In this document: one piece after another, positions 8,724 to 20,101 of the stretch | Numbering within the stretch: the stretch's first letter is position 1 | Layout: each line of letters starts with the position of its first letter | Source of the DNA: Bacteroidota bacterium | GTDB taxonomy: Bacteria > Bacteroidota > Bacteroidia > Bacteroidales > B39-G9 | Assembly: GCA_015222055.1 (NCBI GenBank) | Contig: JADFUR010000002.1 | Span: forward strand, 1 to 64,000 | Direction of reading: 5' to 3' | Length of the DNA: 64,000 nucleotides | Position numbers and translations under genes: made by a program | The notes under the pieces: generated by a model | Seen by the model: the letters and a program-made list of their open reading frames with translations, nothing else | Told to the model about the DNA's origin: nothing | The model's database searches: none

Positions 8724-9167
8724 ATGGCTAAAGCAATATCAGGAATAATTAAATTACAGATTAAAGGAGGAGCAGCAAACCCTTCACCACCTGTAGGCCC
8801 TGCCTTAGGTGCAAAAGGCGTTAATATAATGGAGTTTTGCAAGCAATTTAATGCAAGAACTCAAAATAGTGCAGGTAAAGTTTTACCTGTTATTATTACA
8901 GTATATGCTGACAAATCTTTTGACTTTGTAGTTAAAAAACCACCCGTTGCGGTGCAAGTATTAGAAGCAGCAAAACTTAAATCAGGTTCTGCTGAATCAA
9001 ATAGAGTTAAAGTAGGTTCAATTACTTGGAATCAAGTAACTGAAATTGCAGACGAAAAAATGTCTGACTTAAATGCGTTTACTCAAAAATCAGCTATGAG
9101 AATGGTTGTTGGCACGGCTAGGAGTATGGGTGTTACTATTAAAGGAGAATCTCCATTTAATGAATAA
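8724..9167 (+). CDS. rplK: 50S ribosomal protein L11
   Basis: This 147-residue L11 carries the family signature: the N-terminal [20 protein letters not shown] (proline-rich switch) and a C-terminal rRNA-binding domain with [16 protein letters not shown] and ARSMGVTI. L11 forms the GTPase-associated centre with 23S rRNA. It is the first ribosomal gene of the rplKAJL set here. Confidence 0.97.
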   Translation: MAKAISGIIKLQIKGGAANPSPPVGPALGAKGVNIMEFCKQFNARTQNSAGKVLPVIITVYADKSFDFVVKKPPVAVQVLEAAKLKSGSAESNRVKVGSITWNQVTEIADEKMSDLNAFTQKSAMRMVVGTARSMGVTIKGESPFNE

Positions 9168-9183
9168 TTAATACTTCAAAAAA

Positions 9184-9879
9184 ATGACTAAACTTACAAA
9201 AAATCAAAAGTTAGCTTTTGAGAAGATTGGAGATAAAGAACAACTTGATATATTAGATGCTGCAAAACTAGTTAAAGAAATAACAAAAACTAAGTTTGAC
9301 GCATCTTTAGATCTTGATGTTCGATTAGGTGTTGATCCAAGAAAAGCTAATCAAATGGTTCGTGGAGTGGTTTCATTACCTCACGGAACTGGTAAAGATA
9401 TCAAAGTTTTAGTTTTATGTTCTTCTGCAAAAGAAGAAGAAGCTAAAGCTGCGGGAGCAGATTTTGTCGGACTAGATGAATATATCGGCAAAATTAAAGG
9501 AGGATGGACTGATGTTGATGTTATTATTACTTCGCCAGACGTTATGGCAAAAGTAGGTCAACTTGGTAGAATATTAGGCCCTAGAGGTTTAATGCCTAAT
9601 CCTAAAAGCGGTACGGTTACAATGGAAATTGGTAATGCTGTAAAAGAAGTTAAACAGGGTAAAATTGATTTTAAAGTTGATAAATTCGGTATTATTCACA
9701 CTTCTATCGGTAAAGTTTCTTTTGAAGCCGAAAAAGTTGTTGATAATGTAAAAGAATTAATGAATATTCTTGTTAAATTAAGACCATCAGCTGCTAAGGG
9801 TATATATATTAAAAGTGTTTATTTGTCAAGCACTATGAGCCCTAGTGTGCAAGTAGAAGTTAAATCAATTGTTGAATAG
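9184..9879 (+). CDS. rplA: 50S ribosomal protein L1
   Basis: This 231-residue L1 has the conserved [26 protein letters not shown] near residues 47-72 and the [15 protein letters not shown] loop. L1 forms the mobile stalk near the E site. In other bacteria it represses its own operon by binding an mRNA leader that mimics its rRNA site; no such leader was identified here. It follows rplK by 16 bases. Confidence 0.97.
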   Translation: MTKLTKNQKLAFEKIGDKEQLDILDAAKLVKEITKTKFDASLDLDVRLGVDPRKANQMVRGVVSLPHGTGKDIKVLVLCSSAKEEEAKAAGADFVGLDEYIGKIKGGWTDVDVIITSPDVMAKVGQLGRILGPRGLMPNPKSGTVTMEIGNAVKEVKQGKIDFKVDKFGIIHTSIGKVSFEAEKVVDNVKELMNILVKLRPSAAKGIYIKSVYLSSTMSPSVQVEVKSIVE

Positions 9880-9899
9880 TTTTTAACTTATTTGTAATT

Positions 9900-10418
9900 A
9901 TGAGATTAGAAGAAAAAAATATAATAATTGATAACTTAACTAAACAAATTAATGAAGCAAATCATTTCTATTTAGCTGATGTTTCTGGTTTAAATGCATT
10001 AGATACAAGTACACTACGAAGAAAATGTTTTGAAAAAGATATTAATTTAGTAGTAGTTAAGAATACTCTATTAAAAAAAGCATTAGAAAAATCTGATGCT
10101 GAATTTGACCCTTTGTATGATATTTTAGTTGGGAATACATCTATTATTTTTTCAGAAACAGGCAATGTTCCTGCTAAAGTAATTAAAGAGTTTAGAAGAA
10201 AACATAAATTGCCCCTTATTAAAGGTGCTTTTGTTGAAGAAAGCTTTTATTTTGGAGATGACCAATTAGAAACATTAGCAAATATTAAATCTAAAGATGA
10301 ACTTATTGGAGATATCGTAATGTTATTACAATCTCCTCTAAAAAATGTTATGTCTTCTTTACAATCTGGAGGCAATATATTAACTGGTGTACTTAAAACA
10401 CTATCTGAAAAAAAATAA
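9900..10418 (+). CDS. rplJ: 50S ribosomal protein L10
   Basis: This 172-residue L10 anchors the L7/L12 stalk on 23S rRNA. The N-terminal RNA-binding part (FYLADVSGLNALDTSTLRRK, then VVKNTLLKKALE) is typical, and the C-terminal helix (DIVMLLQSPLKNVMSSLQSG onward) offers the L12 dimer-binding sites. It is 20 bases from rplA and 32 bases from rplL. Confidence 0.96.
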   Translation: MRLEEKNIIIDNLTKQINEANHFYLADVSGLNALDTSTLRRKCFEKDINLVVVKNTLLKKALEKSDAEFDPLYDILVGNTSIIFSETGNVPAKVIKEFRRKHKLPLIKGAFVEESFYFGDDQLETLANIKSKDELIGDIVMLLQSPLKNVMSSLQSGGNILTGVLKTLSEKK

Positions 10419-10450
10419 AAATAAATATTTAATTTAAATTTTAGCAAAAA

Positions 10451-10825
10451 ATGGCAGATTTAAAAGCGTTAGCAGAACAATTAGTTAACTTAACTGTAAA
10501 AGAAGTTAATGAATTAGCAGACATATTAAAAGACGAATATGGAATCGAACCAGCTGCAGCTGCTGTTATAGCAGGACCAGCTACTGGAGGTGAAGAAGGT
10601 GTTGCAGAAGAAAAAACTGAATTTGATGTAGTATTAAAATCACCAGGTGGAGCTAAATTACAAATTGTAAAATTAGTTAAAGAATTAACGGGATTAGGTT
10701 TGAAAGAAGCTAAAGCACTTGTTGATTCAGCACCAAAAGAAGTTAAAGAAGGAGTGTCTAAAGAAGAAGCAGAATCTTTAAAAGCTAAATTAGAAGAAGC
10801 AGGAGCCGAAGTTGAACTTAAATAA
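10451..10825 (+). CDS. rplL: 50S ribosomal protein L7/L12
   Basis: This acidic, Ala-rich 124-residue protein has the N-terminal dimerisation part ([21 protein letters not shown]), an Ala/Gly hinge ([14 protein letters not shown]) and the C-terminal factor-binding domain (KTEFDVVL, then KIQ-type [20 protein letters not shown]). It is the multicopy stalk protein that recruits GTPase factors. A strong hairpin follows before rpoB, as expected where ribosomal and polymerase expression must differ. Confidence 0.97.
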   Translation: MADLKALAEQLVNLTVKEVNELADILKDEYGIEPAAAAVIAGPATGGEEGVAEEKTEFDVVLKSPGGAKLQIVKLVKELTGLGLKEAKALVDSAPKEVKEGVSKEEAESLKAKLEEAGAEVELK

Positions 10826-10851
10826 GATATTCTTATACATATAGCCCTTTT

Positions 10852-10888
10852 AAGGTTTAGAGCAATAGAGTTGCTCTAAGCCTTTTTG
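10852..10888 (+). terminator. Attenuator/terminator hairpin between rplL and rpoB
   Basis: The 14-base arm at 10852-10865 pairs with 10871-10884 (one G-T pair) around loop TAGAG, followed directly by TTTGTTGTTTTT. rpoB begins 35 bases later. Placement matches partial termination before rpoBC, known in other bacteria. Confidence 0.75.
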
Positions 10889-10922
10889 TTGTTTTTCTAA
10901 AGTTCAATTTTTTATTTTTATT

Positions 10923-13900
10923 ATGTCTTCTAACAAATTAAGTAGCAGAATTAGTTTCGCTAATATAAAAAATCAATTAGAATATCCTGATTTTTTAGAA
11001 ATACAATTGAAATCTTTTAGAGAATTTTTTCAATTAAATTCAACTCAAGATCAAAGGAAAAAGGAAACTTTACACAAAGTTTTTACCGATAATTTTCCTA
11101 TTACAGATACTCGTAATAATTTTGTTCTTGAATTTTTAGATTTCCACATAGAACCAGCACGGTATTCATTAGATGAATGCATTAACAGAGGTTTAACTTA
11201 TAGCGTACCCTTAAAAGCTAAATTAAAACTTTATTGTACCGATCCTGAACATGAGGATTTTGATACAGTAGTTCAAGATGTTTATCTTGGAATGATACCT
11301 AATATGACTAAAAAAGGTACATTTGTTATTAATGGTGCAGAAAGAGTTATTGTCTCGCAACTTCATCGTTCTCCGGGAGTGTTCTTTGGACAGAGTACCC
11401 ATGCAAATGGTACAAAATTATATTCAGCACGTGTAATTCCTTTTAAAGGTTCATGGATTGAGTTTTCAACTGACATTAATAATGTTATGTATGCATACAT
11501 CGATCGTAAAAAGAAATTACCAGTTACAACATTACTTCGAGCTATAGGCTTCGAGAGTGATAAAGATATTCTTGAAATTTTTAACCTAGCTGATGAAGTT
11601 AAGGTTTCAAAAACCGGTTTGAAAAAATTAATAGGACGAAAACTTGCGGCACGAGTTCTTAAATCGTGGGTTGAAGATTTTGTTGATGAAGATACTGGTG
11701 AAGTTGTTTCAATCGAAAGAAATGAAGTAATTATTGATCGCGAAACAGTTCTTGAAAATGATCATATTGATCAAATAATCGATTCGGGTTCAAAAACTAT
11801 CCTTTTACATAAAGAAGGATTAAATGTAAACGATTTTGCAATTATTTATAATACTTTACATAAAGACCCTTGTAATTCTGAGAAAGAGGCAATTTATCAC
11901 ATTTATCGACAATTAAGAAATTCTGAACCACCAGATGATTCTACTGCAAGAGATGTTATTGATAAATTATTTTTCTCTGAAAGTAGATACGATTTAGGTG
12001 AAGTAGGTAGGTTTAGAATTAATAAAAAACTTGGTATAAATACTGACATTGATACCAAAGTACTTACCAAGGAAGATATTATTAAAATTATTAAATATCT
12101 TATTCAGCTTATTAATTCTAAAGCTGACGTTGATGATATTGATCACCTAAGTAATAGAAGAGTACGTACAGTAGGAGAACAATTGAATAATCATTTTGGA
12201 GTTGGTCTTGCAAGAATGGCACGTACAATTCGTGAACGCATGAATGTTCGTGATAACGAGGTGTTTACTCCTATAGACTTAATAAATTCCAAAACACTTT
12301 CTTCTGTAATTAATTCTTTTTTCGGAACAAATGCTTTGTCTCAATTCTTAGATCAAACAAATCCATTAGCGGAGATGACTCACAAAAGAAGAATGTCTGC
12401 ATTAGGCCCTGGAGGTTTATCAAGAGAAAGAGCAGGTTTCGAAGTTCGTGACGTTCATTATAGTCATTATGGACGTTTATGTCCAATTGAAACTCCTGAA
12501 GGTCCAAATATTGGATTAATTTCTTCATTGTGTGTATATGCTAAAATTAATAATCTTGGTTTTATTGAGACTCCATATAGATATGTTGAGCAAGGGAAAG
12601 TTAATTTAAATAAAGATGATGTTATTTACTTAAGTGCTGAAGAAGAAGAGAAAAAAATTATTGCTCAAGCAAATGCACTTATTGATGAAAATGGTGTTTT
12701 CTTAAGTCCGAAGGTTAAAGCTAGATATGAAGGAGATTTTCCGGTAACTGAGCCCGAAAAAATTAATCTTATGGATGTAGCTCCTAATCAAATTACATCA
12801 ATTGCTGCTTCTTTAATTCCATTTTTGGAGCATGATGATGCGAACCGTGCCTTGATGGGGTCTAATATGATGCGTCAAGCAGTTCCTATTATGCAGCCTA
12901 GAGCACCTATTGTTGGTACTGGTATTGAAGGAAAAGTAGCAATAGATTCACGAAACGTAATTTTATCCGAAGGTGATGGAGTTGTAGAATATGTTGATGC
13001 TAATGAGATTATTATTAGATATTCACGAACAGATGAAGAGAATTTTGTTAGTTTCGATAATGAAGTTGTTCATTATAAAATACCAAAATTTAAAAAAACG
13101 AATCAGAATACTTGTCTAAATCTTAAACCGATTGTTAAATTAGGAGAGAAAGTTAATAAAGGCACAGTATTAACAGAAGGGTATGCAACCGAAGGAGGTG
13201 AATTAGCTTTAGGTCGTAACTTAAAAGTTGCTTTCATGCCTTGGAAAGGTTACAATTTTGAGGATGCTATTGTTATCTCTGAACGAGTTGTTCGGGAAGA
13301 TTTATTTACATCAATTCATATAGATGAATACTCACTTGAAGTACGTGACACAAAGCGTGGTATTGAAGAATTAACTTCGGATATACCTAATGTTAGCGAA
13401 GAAGCAACTAAAGATTTGGATGAAAATGGTATTATAAGAATTGGAGCAGAAGTAAAACCTGGTGATATTCTTATTGGTAAAATTACTCCTAAAGGAGAAA
13501 CCGATCCATCTCCTGAAGAAAAACTATTAAGAGCTATTTTTGGTGATAAAGCAGGTGATGTTAAAGATGCTTCATTAAAAGCTTCTCCTTCATTAAATGG
13601 AGTTGTTATAAAAAAAGAATTATTTTCACGTGCTTTAAAAGATAGAAGAAGTAAAGCAACAGAAAAACCTATTATAGATAAAATTAATGAAGAATTATCA
13701 TTAAAATTAGAAGAACTTAAAGCAAGATTAATTGATAAAATATTTATTTTAGTTAGCGGTAGAACTTCTCAGGGTGTAAAAGATTTCTTAGGAACAAGTA
13801 TTATTCCTAAGGGTACAAAATTTACTCAAAAATTATTACAAGATATCGATTTCTTGAATGTTAATCCTAATAGGTGGACTACTGACAAAATTAAGAATGG

Positions 13901-14735
13901 AACAATTAAATTATTATTGTTAAATTTTGTCAAGAAACATAAAGAAGTTGAAGGAGAATACAAAAGGAAAATTTTCAATCTAACAATTGGAGATGAACTA
14001 CCTCGAGGTATAATTCAATTAGCAAAAGTTTATATCGCTAAAAAGCGTAAATTAAAAGTGGGAGATAAAATGGCAGGTCGCCATGGTAACAAAGGTATTG
14101 TATCCAAAATTGTTAGAGCAGCAGATATGCCATTTCTTGAAGATGGAACGCCTGTTGATATTGTTCTTAACCCTCTTGGTGTACCTTCTCGTATGAACTT
14201 AGGACAAATTTATGAAACAGTTTTAGGTTGGGCAGGCCAGGTTTTAGGAATGAAATTCGCTACTCCTATATTTGATGGTGCTTCTTTAGAAGAAATAAAT
14301 AAATATACTCAGGACGCTAATGTTCCAATGTTTGGGAAAACACAATTATTTGATGGTGGAACTGGTGAGAAATTTGACCAAAAAGCTACTGTAGGTATTA
14401 TTTATATGCTTAAATTAGGTCATATGGTTGACGATAAAATGCATGCTCGTTCAATTGGTCCGTATTCATTAATAACTCAACAACCACTTGGAGGTAAAGC
14501 TCAATTTGGTGGACAGCGATTTGGTGAGATGGAAGTATGGGCACTTGAAGCATTTGGTGCAGCAAATGTTTTACAAGAGATACTTACAATAAAATCTGAT
14601 GATGTTGCTGGTAGAGCTAAAGCTTATGAAGCTATTGTAAAAGGCGAACAAATGCCAGAACCAGGTATCCCAGAATCGTTTAATGTGTTATTACATGAAC
14701 TTAGAGGTTTAGGTTTAAGTATAAATTTCGAATAA
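10923..14735 (+). CDS. rpoB: DNA-directed RNA polymerase subunit beta
   Basis: The full-length beta subunit (1270 residues) contains the lobe and protrusion regions. The rifampicin pocket includes [19 protein letters not shown] and [14 protein letters not shown], with [18 protein letters not shown] just after. The catalytic-centre lysine segments ([30 protein letters not shown]) and the C-terminal clamp ([19 protein letters not shown]) are present. The beta subunit forms half of the active-site cleft. The rifampicin region looks wild-type by eye (D of FLDQ, H of THKRR and S of RRMSALG present). It lies downstream of the rplL hairpin and 76 bases before rpoC. Confidence 0.99.
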   Translation: MSSNKLSSRISFANIKNQLEYPDFLEIQLKSFREFFQLNSTQDQRKKETLHKVFTDNFPITDTRNNFVLEFLDFHIEPARYSLDECINRGLTYSVPLKAKLKLYCTDPEHEDFDTVVQDVYLGMIPNMTKKGTFVINGAERVIVSQLHRSPGVFFGQSTHANGTKLYSARVIPFKGSWIEFSTDINNVMYAYIDRKKKLPVTTLLRAIGFESDKDILEIFNLADEVKVSKTGLKKLIGRKLAARVLKSWVEDFVDEDTGEVVSIERNEVIIDRETVLENDHIDQIIDSGSKTILLHKEGLNVNDFAIIYNTLHKDPCNSEKEAIYHIYRQLRNSEPPDDSTARDVIDKLFFSESRYDLGEVGRFRINKKLGINTDIDTKVLTKEDIIKIIKYLIQLINSKADVDDIDHLSNRRVRTVGEQLNNHFGVGLARMARTIRERMNVRDNEVFTPIDLINSKTLSSVINSFFGTNALSQFLDQTNPLAEMTHKRRMSALGPGGLSRERAGFEVRDVHYSHYGRLCPIETPEGPNIGLISSLCVYAKINNLGFIETPYRYVEQGKVNLNKDDVIYLSAEEEEKKIIAQANALIDENGVFLSPKVKARYEGDFPVTEPEKINLMDVAPNQITSIAASLIPFLEHDDANRALMGSNMMRQAVPIMQPRAPIVGTGIEGKVAIDSRNVILSEGDGVVEYVDANEIIIRYSRTDEENFVSFDNEVVHYKIPKFKKTNQNTCLNLKPIVKLGEKVNKGTVLTEGYATEGGELALGRNLKVAFMPWKGYNFEDAIVISERVVREDLFTSIHIDEYSLEVRDTKRGIEELTSDIPNVSEEATKDLDENGIIRIGAEVKPGDILIGKITPKGETDPSPEEKLLRAIFGDKAGDVKDASLKASPSLNGVVIKKELFSRALKDRRSKATEKPIIDKINEELSLKLEELKARLIDKIFILVSGRTSQGVKDFLGTSIIPKGTKFTQKLLQDIDFLNVNPNRWTTDKIKNGTIKLLLLNFVKKHKEVEGEYKRKIFNLTIGDELPRGIIQLAKVYIAKKRKLKVGDKMAGRHGNKGIVSKIVRAADMPFLEDGTPVDIVLNPLGVPSRMNLGQIYETVLGWAGQVLGMKFATPIFDGASLEEINKYTQDANVPMFGKTQLFDGGTGEKFDQKATVGIIYMLKLGHMVDDKMHARSIGPYSLITQQPLGGKAQFGGQRFGEMEVWALEAFGAANVLQEILTIKSDDVAGRAKAYEAIVKGEQMPEPGIPESFNVLLHELRGLGLSINFE

Positions 14736-14748
14736 TTATAATATTTAT

Positions 14749-14787
14749 AGGATATTAATCAATCCGGTTAATATCCTGTGCTTTTTT
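14749..14787 (+). terminator. Terminator-like hairpin between rpoB and rpoC
   Basis: AGGATATTAA (14749-14758) pairs perfectly with TTAATATCCT (14768-14777) around a 9-base loop, followed by GTGCTTTTTTG. It sits only 25 bases before the rpoC start. The T-run makes partial termination plausible, but the stem is AT-rich. Confidence 0.6.
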
Positions 14788-14811
14788 GTTTAATTTTAAA
14801 ATATTCTATAT

Positions 14812-17800
14812 ATGGCTTTCAGAAGGGACAACAAAGAAAAAAGCAAATTTTCAAAAATTTCCATTAGCCTTGCTTCACCAGAAGAAATTCTTGAACGTTC
14901 TTATGGTGAGGTTTTAAAACCAGAAACAATTAATTATCGTACATATAAACCAGAAAGAGATGGTTTATTTTGCGAAAGAATTTTTGGTCCAGTTAAAGAT
15001 TACGAATGCCATTGTGGCAAATATAAAAGAATAAGATACAAAGGTATTGTATGCGATAGATGTGGTGTAGAGGTTACTGAGAAAAAAGTACGACGTGAGC
15101 GAATGGGGCATATTAGTCTAGTTGTTCCTGTTGCACATATTTGGTATTTCAAATCATTACCTAATAAAATTGGTTATTTGTTAGGCTTGCCAACTAAAAA
15201 GTTAGATACTATTGTTTATTATGAGAGATATGTTGTAATAAATCCTGGTGTAAAAGGAGTTGACGATGTCAAATATCTTGATTTTTTAACTGAAGAAGAA
15301 TATCTTGATATTTTGGAAGCTCTTCCAAAAGAAAATCAGATGTTAGATGATGACGATCCTAATAAATTTATTGCTAAAATGGGTGCTGATGCACTATATG
15401 ATTTATTAGCACGTATTGATTTAGATGAATTATCTTACTCTTTAAGACATAAAGCTAGTACAGAGACTTCTCAACAACGTAAAAATGAAGCTCTAAAAAG
15501 ACTTCAGGTTGTTGAAGCTTTCCGTGCTTCAAAATTAAAAAATCATCCCGAATGGATGATTGTAAAAATTGTTCCGGTAATTCCTCCTGAGCTTCGTCCT
15601 CTTGTTCCTCTTGATGGAGGGAGATTTGCAACTTCAGATTTAAATGACTTATATCGTCGTGTTATTATCAGAAATAATAGACTTAAACGTCTTATTGAAA
15701 TAAAAGCTCCTGAAGTTATTCTTCGTAACGAAAAAAGAATGTTGCAGGAAGCTGTTGATTCATTATTTGATAATTCGAGAAAGTCAAATGCTGTTAAAAC
15801 AGATGCAAATCGTCCATTAAAATCATTAAGCGACAGCTTAAAAGGTAAAAAAGGAAGATTCCGACAAAATTTATTGGGTAAACGAGTTGATTATTCTGCC
15901 CGTTCTGTAATTGTTGTTGGACCTGAATTAAAGATGGGTGAGTGTGGTATTCCTAAAGCAATGGCAGCAGAATTATATAAACCTTTCATTATTAGAAAAT
16001 TAATTGAGAGAGGCATTGTTAAAACAGTTAAATCTGCAAAAAAAATTGTAGATAGAAAAGATCCTGTTGTATGGGATATCTTGGAAAATGTTTTAAAAGG
16101 ACATCCTATTATGTTAAACAGAGCTCCAACGCTTCACCGTCTTGGTATTCAGGCATTTCAACCAAAATTAATTGAAGGAAAAGCTATTCAATTACATCCT
16201 TTGGCATGTACAGGTTTTAACGCTGACTTTGATGGTGACCAAATGGCTGTTCATTTACCTCTTGGTAATGCTGCTGTATTAGAGGCTCAAATGTTGATGT
16301 TGGCTTCTCATAATATTTTAAACCCTGCTAATGGGACTCCGGTTACTGTTCCTTCTCAGGATATGGTTCTTGGTTTATATTATATTACAAAGCCAAGAAA
16401 AAATATGAAAGGAGAGGGGCTTGTTTTTTATTCCCCAGAAGAAGTTAAAATAGCCTATAATGAAAAAGTTGTTGATATTCATGCTAAGATTAAAGTTAGG
16501 ATTGATTTCATTGAAAAAGATAAAACAGTTAGTAAAATAATTGAAACAACAGTAGGTAGAGTAATTGTTAATGAATTTGTACCTAAAAATGTAGATTTTA
16601 TTAATGAAGTACTTACTAAAAAATCTTTACGAGATATTATTGGTGATGTTTTGAAGAAATGTGGAACATCAGTTACCGCTGATTTTCTTGATAATATTAA
16701 AAACCTTGGTTACAGGATGGCTTTTGAAGGAGGCTTATCATTTAATTTAGATGATATTATTGTACCTAAAGAAAAAGAAGGATTAGTTAAAGAAGGATAC
16801 AGACAAATTGATGAAGTAATGAATAACTACAATATGGGATTTATTACTAACAATGAAAGATATAATCAAGTTATTGATGTATGGACTCATACTAATGCAA
16901 ACTTGACACAAACATTAATGAAACAGTTAAGTTTAGATAACGAAGGATTTAATTCTGTTTATATGATGCTTGATTCTGGTGCTCGTGGTTCACGAGAGCA
17001 AATTAGACAGTTAGGTGGTATGAGGGGCTTGATGGCAAAACCTCAAAAATCAGGAGCTACTGGTTCTGAAATTATTGAAAATCCTATTTTGGCTAACTTT
17101 AAAGAAGGACTTTCTGTTTTAGAATATTTTATTTCTACTCACGGTGCTCGTAAAGGACTGGCCGATACTGCACTTAAGACTGCTGATGCTGGTTATTTAA
17201 CCAGACGTTTAGTTGATGTTTCTCAAGATGTAATTATTACTGAGAAAGATTGTGGTACTTTAAGAGGATTGCTTGCCACTGCACTTAAAAATAATGATGA
17301 GATTGTAGAATCTTTATACGAAAGAATTCTTGGTAGAACCTCGGTTCATGATGTATATGACCCATTGACAGGAAATTTGATTGTTGCATCAGGAGAAGAA
17401 TTTTCAGAGGAAATTTCAAAACAGATTGAAGAATCTGCAATAGATCAAGTTGAGATACGCTCAGTATTAACTTGTGAATCAAAAAGAGGAGTTTGTGCTA
17501 AATGTTATGGACGAAATCTTGCAACAGGACGTATGGTTCAAAAAGGAGAAGCTGTAGGTGTTATTGCTGCACAGTCAATTGGAGAACCGGGAACGCAGTT
17601 AACTCTTAGAACATTCCACGTTGGTGGTACTGCTTCTAATATTGCGGTAGATACTACTATTACTGCTAGTTTTAATGGAATTGCTGAAATTGATGAATTA
17701 AGAACAGTTGAACATGTTGAAGATGATGGAAGCAAAGTTGAGATTGTTATTGGTCGATTAGCAGAAATCCGAATTATTGATAAAGAAACAAAGATTGTTC

Positions 17801-19107
17801 TTGCAACTAATAATATTCCTTATGGTGCAAAATTGTATGTTAAGAATGGTCAAGAACTTACAAAAGGAACATTAATTTGCGAATGGGATCCTTATAATGC
17901 TTTAATTATTACTGAAGTAGCAGGTAAAATTTCGTTCCAAAATGTAATTGAAGGTATTACTTTTAAAGAAGAATCTGATGAGCAAACAGGATTTAAAGAA
18001 AAAGTTATTACTGAAACTAAAGATAAAACCAAAAATCCTTTATGTAGAATTTTAAACGATGAAGGTGAAGTTTTAAAATCATATAACCTACCTGTTGGTG
18101 CTCATATTTTTGTTAAAGATGGTGATATGCTGTTAAAAGGTCAGATTCTTGTTAAAATTCCACGTGCCGTTGGTAAAGGTGGTGATATTACTGGTGGTCT
18201 GCCAAGAGTTACAGAGCTATTTGAAGCTCGTAACCCTTCAAATCCCTCTACGGTAGCTGAGATTGATGGTCAAGTTTCCTTTGGGAAGATTAAAAGAGGT
18301 AATAGAGAGATAATTATTGAATCAAAAGCCGGTCAAATTAAAAAATATCTTGTTTCATTATCAAAACAAATTTTAGTTCAGGAAAGCGATTACGTTAAGT
18401 CTGGTACTCCTCTTTCTGACGGTGCAATTACACCTGCCGATATTTTAGCTATTAAAGGACCTACAAAAGTTCAAGAGTATATTGTGAACGAGGCTCAAGA
18501 GGTTTATAGAATGCAGGGTGTGAAAATTAACGATAAGCATTATGAAGTTATTGTTCGACAAATGATGCAGAAGGTAGTTATTGAAGATCAAGGAGATTCT
18601 ATATTTCTTGAAAAACAAATAATTGACAAAAAAGATTTTGCTATAGAAAATGATTTACTATATGGTAAAAAAGTGGTTGAAGACAATGGAGATTCTGTTA
18701 ATTTAAAACCAGGTCAAATTATTAGTGCACGTAAATTACGTGATGAAAATTCTGTTTTGAAACGTAAAGACTTAAGACTTATTCAAACGAGAGATGCTAT
18801 TCCTGCAACATCTAGTCAAGTACTTCAAGGAATAACTAAAGCAGCTCTTCAAACAAAAAGTTTTATGTCTGCTGCATCTTTCCAAGAAACAACAAAAGTT
18901 CTTAATGAAGCTGCAATTAGAGGTAAAACTGATTACTTAGAAGGTTTAAAAGAGAATGTTATTGTGGGACATTTAATTCCTGCAGGAACAGGATTGAAAA
19001 AATATCAAAAAATGGTTGTAGGCTCTAAAGAAGAGTATGATAAATTGCTTGCAGCAAAAAATAAAGAAGTTAAAGATGAAGTTAAAGATGAAATTATTGA
19101 AGAATAA
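14812..19107 (+). CDS. rpoC: DNA-directed RNA polymerase subunit beta'
   Basis: The full-length beta' subunit has 1431 residues. The N-terminal zinc site (CHCGKYKR, then CDRCG) and the lid and rudder regions are present. The Mg2+ centre [14 protein letters not shown] lies near residues 470-483, the trigger-loop region [19 protein letters not shown] follows, and the second zinc site is [13 protein letters not shown]. The C-terminus ends in an acidic/lysine repeat ([14 protein letters not shown]). Together with rpoB it forms the polymerase core. A very strong intrinsic terminator follows. Confidence 0.99.
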   Translation: MAFRRDNKEKSKFSKISISLASPEEILERSYGEVLKPETINYRTYKPERDGLFCERIFGPVKDYECHCGKYKRIRYKGIVCDRCGVEVTEKKVRRERMGHISLVVPVAHIWYFKSLPNKIGYLLGLPTKKLDTIVYYERYVVINPGVKGVDDVKYLDFLTEEEYLDILEALPKENQMLDDDDPNKFIAKMGADALYDLLARIDLDELSYSLRHKASTETSQQRKNEALKRLQVVEAFRASKLKNHPEWMIVKIVPVIPPELRPLVPLDGGRFATSDLNDLYRRVIIRNNRLKRLIEIKAPEVILRNEKRMLQEAVDSLFDNSRKSNAVKTDANRPLKSLSDSLKGKKGRFRQNLLGKRVDYSARSVIVVGPELKMGECGIPKAMAAELYKPFIIRKLIERGIVKTVKSAKKIVDRKDPVVWDILENVLKGHPIMLNRAPTLHRLGIQAFQPKLIEGKAIQLHPLACTGFNADFDGDQMAVHLPLGNAAVLEAQMLMLASHNILNPANGTPVTVPSQDMVLGLYYITKPRKNMKGEGLVFYSPEEVKIAYNEKVVDIHAKIKVRIDFIEKDKTVSKIIETTVGRVIVNEFVPKNVDFINEVLTKKSLRDIIGDVLKKCGTSVTADFLDNIKNLGYRMAFEGGLSFNLDDIIVPKEKEGLVKEGYRQIDEVMNNYNMGFITNNERYNQVIDVWTHTNANLTQTLMKQLSLDNEGFNSVYMMLDSGARGSREQIRQLGGMRGLMAKPQKSGATGSEIIENPILANFKEGLSVLEYFISTHGARKGLADTALKTADAGYLTRRLVDVSQDVIITEKDCGTLRGLLATALKNNDEIVESLYERILGRTSVHDVYDPLTGNLIVASGEEFSEEISKQIEESAIDQVEIRSVLTCESKRGVCAKCYGRNLATGRMVQKGEAVGVIAAQSIGEPGTQLTLRTFHVGGTASNIAVDTTITASFNGIAEIDELRTVEHVEDDGSKVEIVIGRLAEIRIIDKETKIVLATNNIPYGAKLYVKNGQELTKGTLICEWDPYNALIITEVAGKISFQNVIEGITFKEESDEQTGFKEKVITETKDKTKNPLCRILNDEGEVLKSYNLPVGAHIFVKDGDMLLKGQILVKIPRAVGKGGDITGGLPRVTELFEARNPSNPSTVAEIDGQVSFGKIKRGNREIIIESKAGQIKKYLVSLSKQILVQESDYVKSGTPLSDGAITPADILAIKGPTKVQEYIVNEAQEVYRMQGVKINDKHYEVIVRQMMQKVVIEDQGDSIFLEKQIIDKKDFAIENDLLYGKKVVEDNGDSVNLKPGQIISARKLRDENSVLKRKDLRLIQTRDAIPATSSQVLQGITKAALQTKSFMSAASFQETTKVLNEAAIRGKTDYLEGLKENVIVGHLIPAGTGLKKYQKMVVGSKEEYDKLLAAKNKEVKDEVKDEIIEE

Positions 19108-19125
19108 TTCCATCCTTAAAATGAT

Positions 19126-19160
19126 AAAAAAAGGTATAATATTATTATACCTTTTTTTTA
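19126..19160 (+). terminator. Intrinsic terminator after rpoC
   Basis: The 15-base arm 19126-19140 (A-rich, then GGTATAAT) pairs with 19144-19158 (ATTATACC then T-run) around a 3-base loop, ending in eight T residues. It closes the rplKAJL-rpoBC operon. Confidence 0.85.
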
Positions 19161-19165
19161 TTTTG

Positions 19166-19199
19166 TAAATTTGCATTATTACAATAAATAATAAATTTG
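19166..19199 (+). promoter_or_regulatory. Two candidate -7 boxes before the DUF3467 gene
   Basis: TAAATTTG occurs at 19166-19173 and again at 19192-19199. The TTTG of the first box stands 18 bases before the second and could serve as its -33 element. The second would give an almost leaderless mRNA for the ATG at 19208. Confidence 0.4.
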
Positions 19200-19207
19200 T
19201 AGAAATT

Positions 19208-19522
19208 ATGGAAGAGAAAAATAAAAATCAAATTAATATTGAATTAAACGAAGAAGTTGCTCAAGGAGTATATTCAAATTTGGCAGTTATAACTCACTCA
19301 TCATCTGAATTTGTTATTGATTTTATTAGAATAATGCCCGGAATACCTAAAGCAAAAGTTAAATCAAGAGTTATTTTAACTCCCGAACATGCAAAACGTT
19401 TAATGATGGCTTTAAAAGATAATATTGCAAAATTTGAAGCAACAAATGGCGAAATAAAAAATATTGAGAGTTCTGGAACACCTATTCCTATGAATTTTGG
19501 TGGACCTTCGGCTCAAGCATAA
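19208..19522 (+). CDS. DUF3467 family protein
   Basis: This 104-residue protein matches DUF3467: INIELNEEVAQGVYSNLAVITHSSSEFVIDFIRIMPG, then AKVKSRVILTPEHAKRLMMALKDNI. It has no membrane segment or catalytic motif. The gene directly follows rpoC in many Bacteroidota, which suggests a link to transcription or translation, but no function is established. Here it is separated from rpoC by a strong terminator and followed by its own, so it is a single-gene transcript. Confidence 0.88.
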   Translation: MEEKNKNQINIELNEEVAQGVYSNLAVITHSSSEFVIDFIRIMPGIPKAKVKSRVILTPEHAKRLMMALKDNIAKFEATNGEIKNIESSGTPIPMNFGGPSAQA

Positions 19523-19561
19523 TTTTCATATTTTTTTTGTTAGTGAATTTAATCATTTTAT

Positions 19562-19604
19562 AAGCCATAAAAATATTGTATTTTATGGCTTTGTTATATA
19601 TTTT
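19562..19604 (+). terminator. Terminator after the DUF3467 gene
   Basis: AAGCCATAAAA (19562-19572) pairs with TTTTATGGCTT (19581-19591) around an 8-base loop. A T-rich tail follows (19597-19608). Confidence 0.8.
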
Positions 19605-19645
19605 TTTTGATAAAAAGAGATAATATTCTTAATTTTATATTTCAG

Positions 19646-20095
19646 ATGAATAAAAAAAGTAATAAAATTACGAGTTTTTTTAAAGTCTTTAATTTAGATA
19701 ATTCAACAAAGATAGAAATTCCTTTGTTTGTTGATACCATTTCAGCCGGGTTTCCCTCACCTGCGGATGATTATATTGAAGAAAAATTAGATTTAAATAA
19801 ACACCTTATTAAACACCCAGAGGCAACGTTTTATGTTAAAGCAAAGGGGAATTCAATGATAAATATTGGAATTTTTGAGGACGATATATTAATTGTCGAT
19901 CGTTCCTTAGACCCTGCTAATAATTCAATTGTTATTGGTGTTGTTAATGGTGAATTTACTGTTAAAAGAATTAATAAATCAGATGATAAGTTTTATTTAA
20001 TTCCTGAAAATGATAATTTCCCTCCTATTGAAATTACTGAAAGTATGGATTTTAAAATTTGGGGTGTTGTTACAAATGCAATTCATAAATTGTAG
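19646..20095 (+). CDS. umuD: UmuD-like self-cleaving subunit of DNA polymerase V
   Basis: The ATG at 19646 gives 149 residues. The cleavage site A34-G35 (TISAGFPSPADDY) and the Ser/Lys dyad S70 (KGNSMINIGI) and K107 (GEFTVKRIN) are all present, so the protein should self-cleave when RecA filaments form. UmuD' then joins UmuC in error-prone translesion synthesis. A longer version from TTG 19607 would start within the preceding terminator T-tract and is unlikely. umuC follows after 6 bases. I could not identify an SOS box. Confidence 0.93.
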   Translation: MNKKSNKITSFFKVFNLDNSTKIEIPLFVDTISAGFPSPADDYIEEKLDLNKHLIKHPEATFYVKAKGNSMINIGIFEDDILIVDRSLDPANNSIVIGVVNGEFTVKRINKSDDKFYLIPENDNFPPIEITESMDFKIWGVVTNAIHKL

Positions 20096-20101
20096 TTTTT
20101 A

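Noticed and set aside
19607-19645. TTG start for umuD at 19607
   Set aside because: It would begin inside the T-tract of the preceding terminator; the ATG at 19646 fits UmuD length and spacing.
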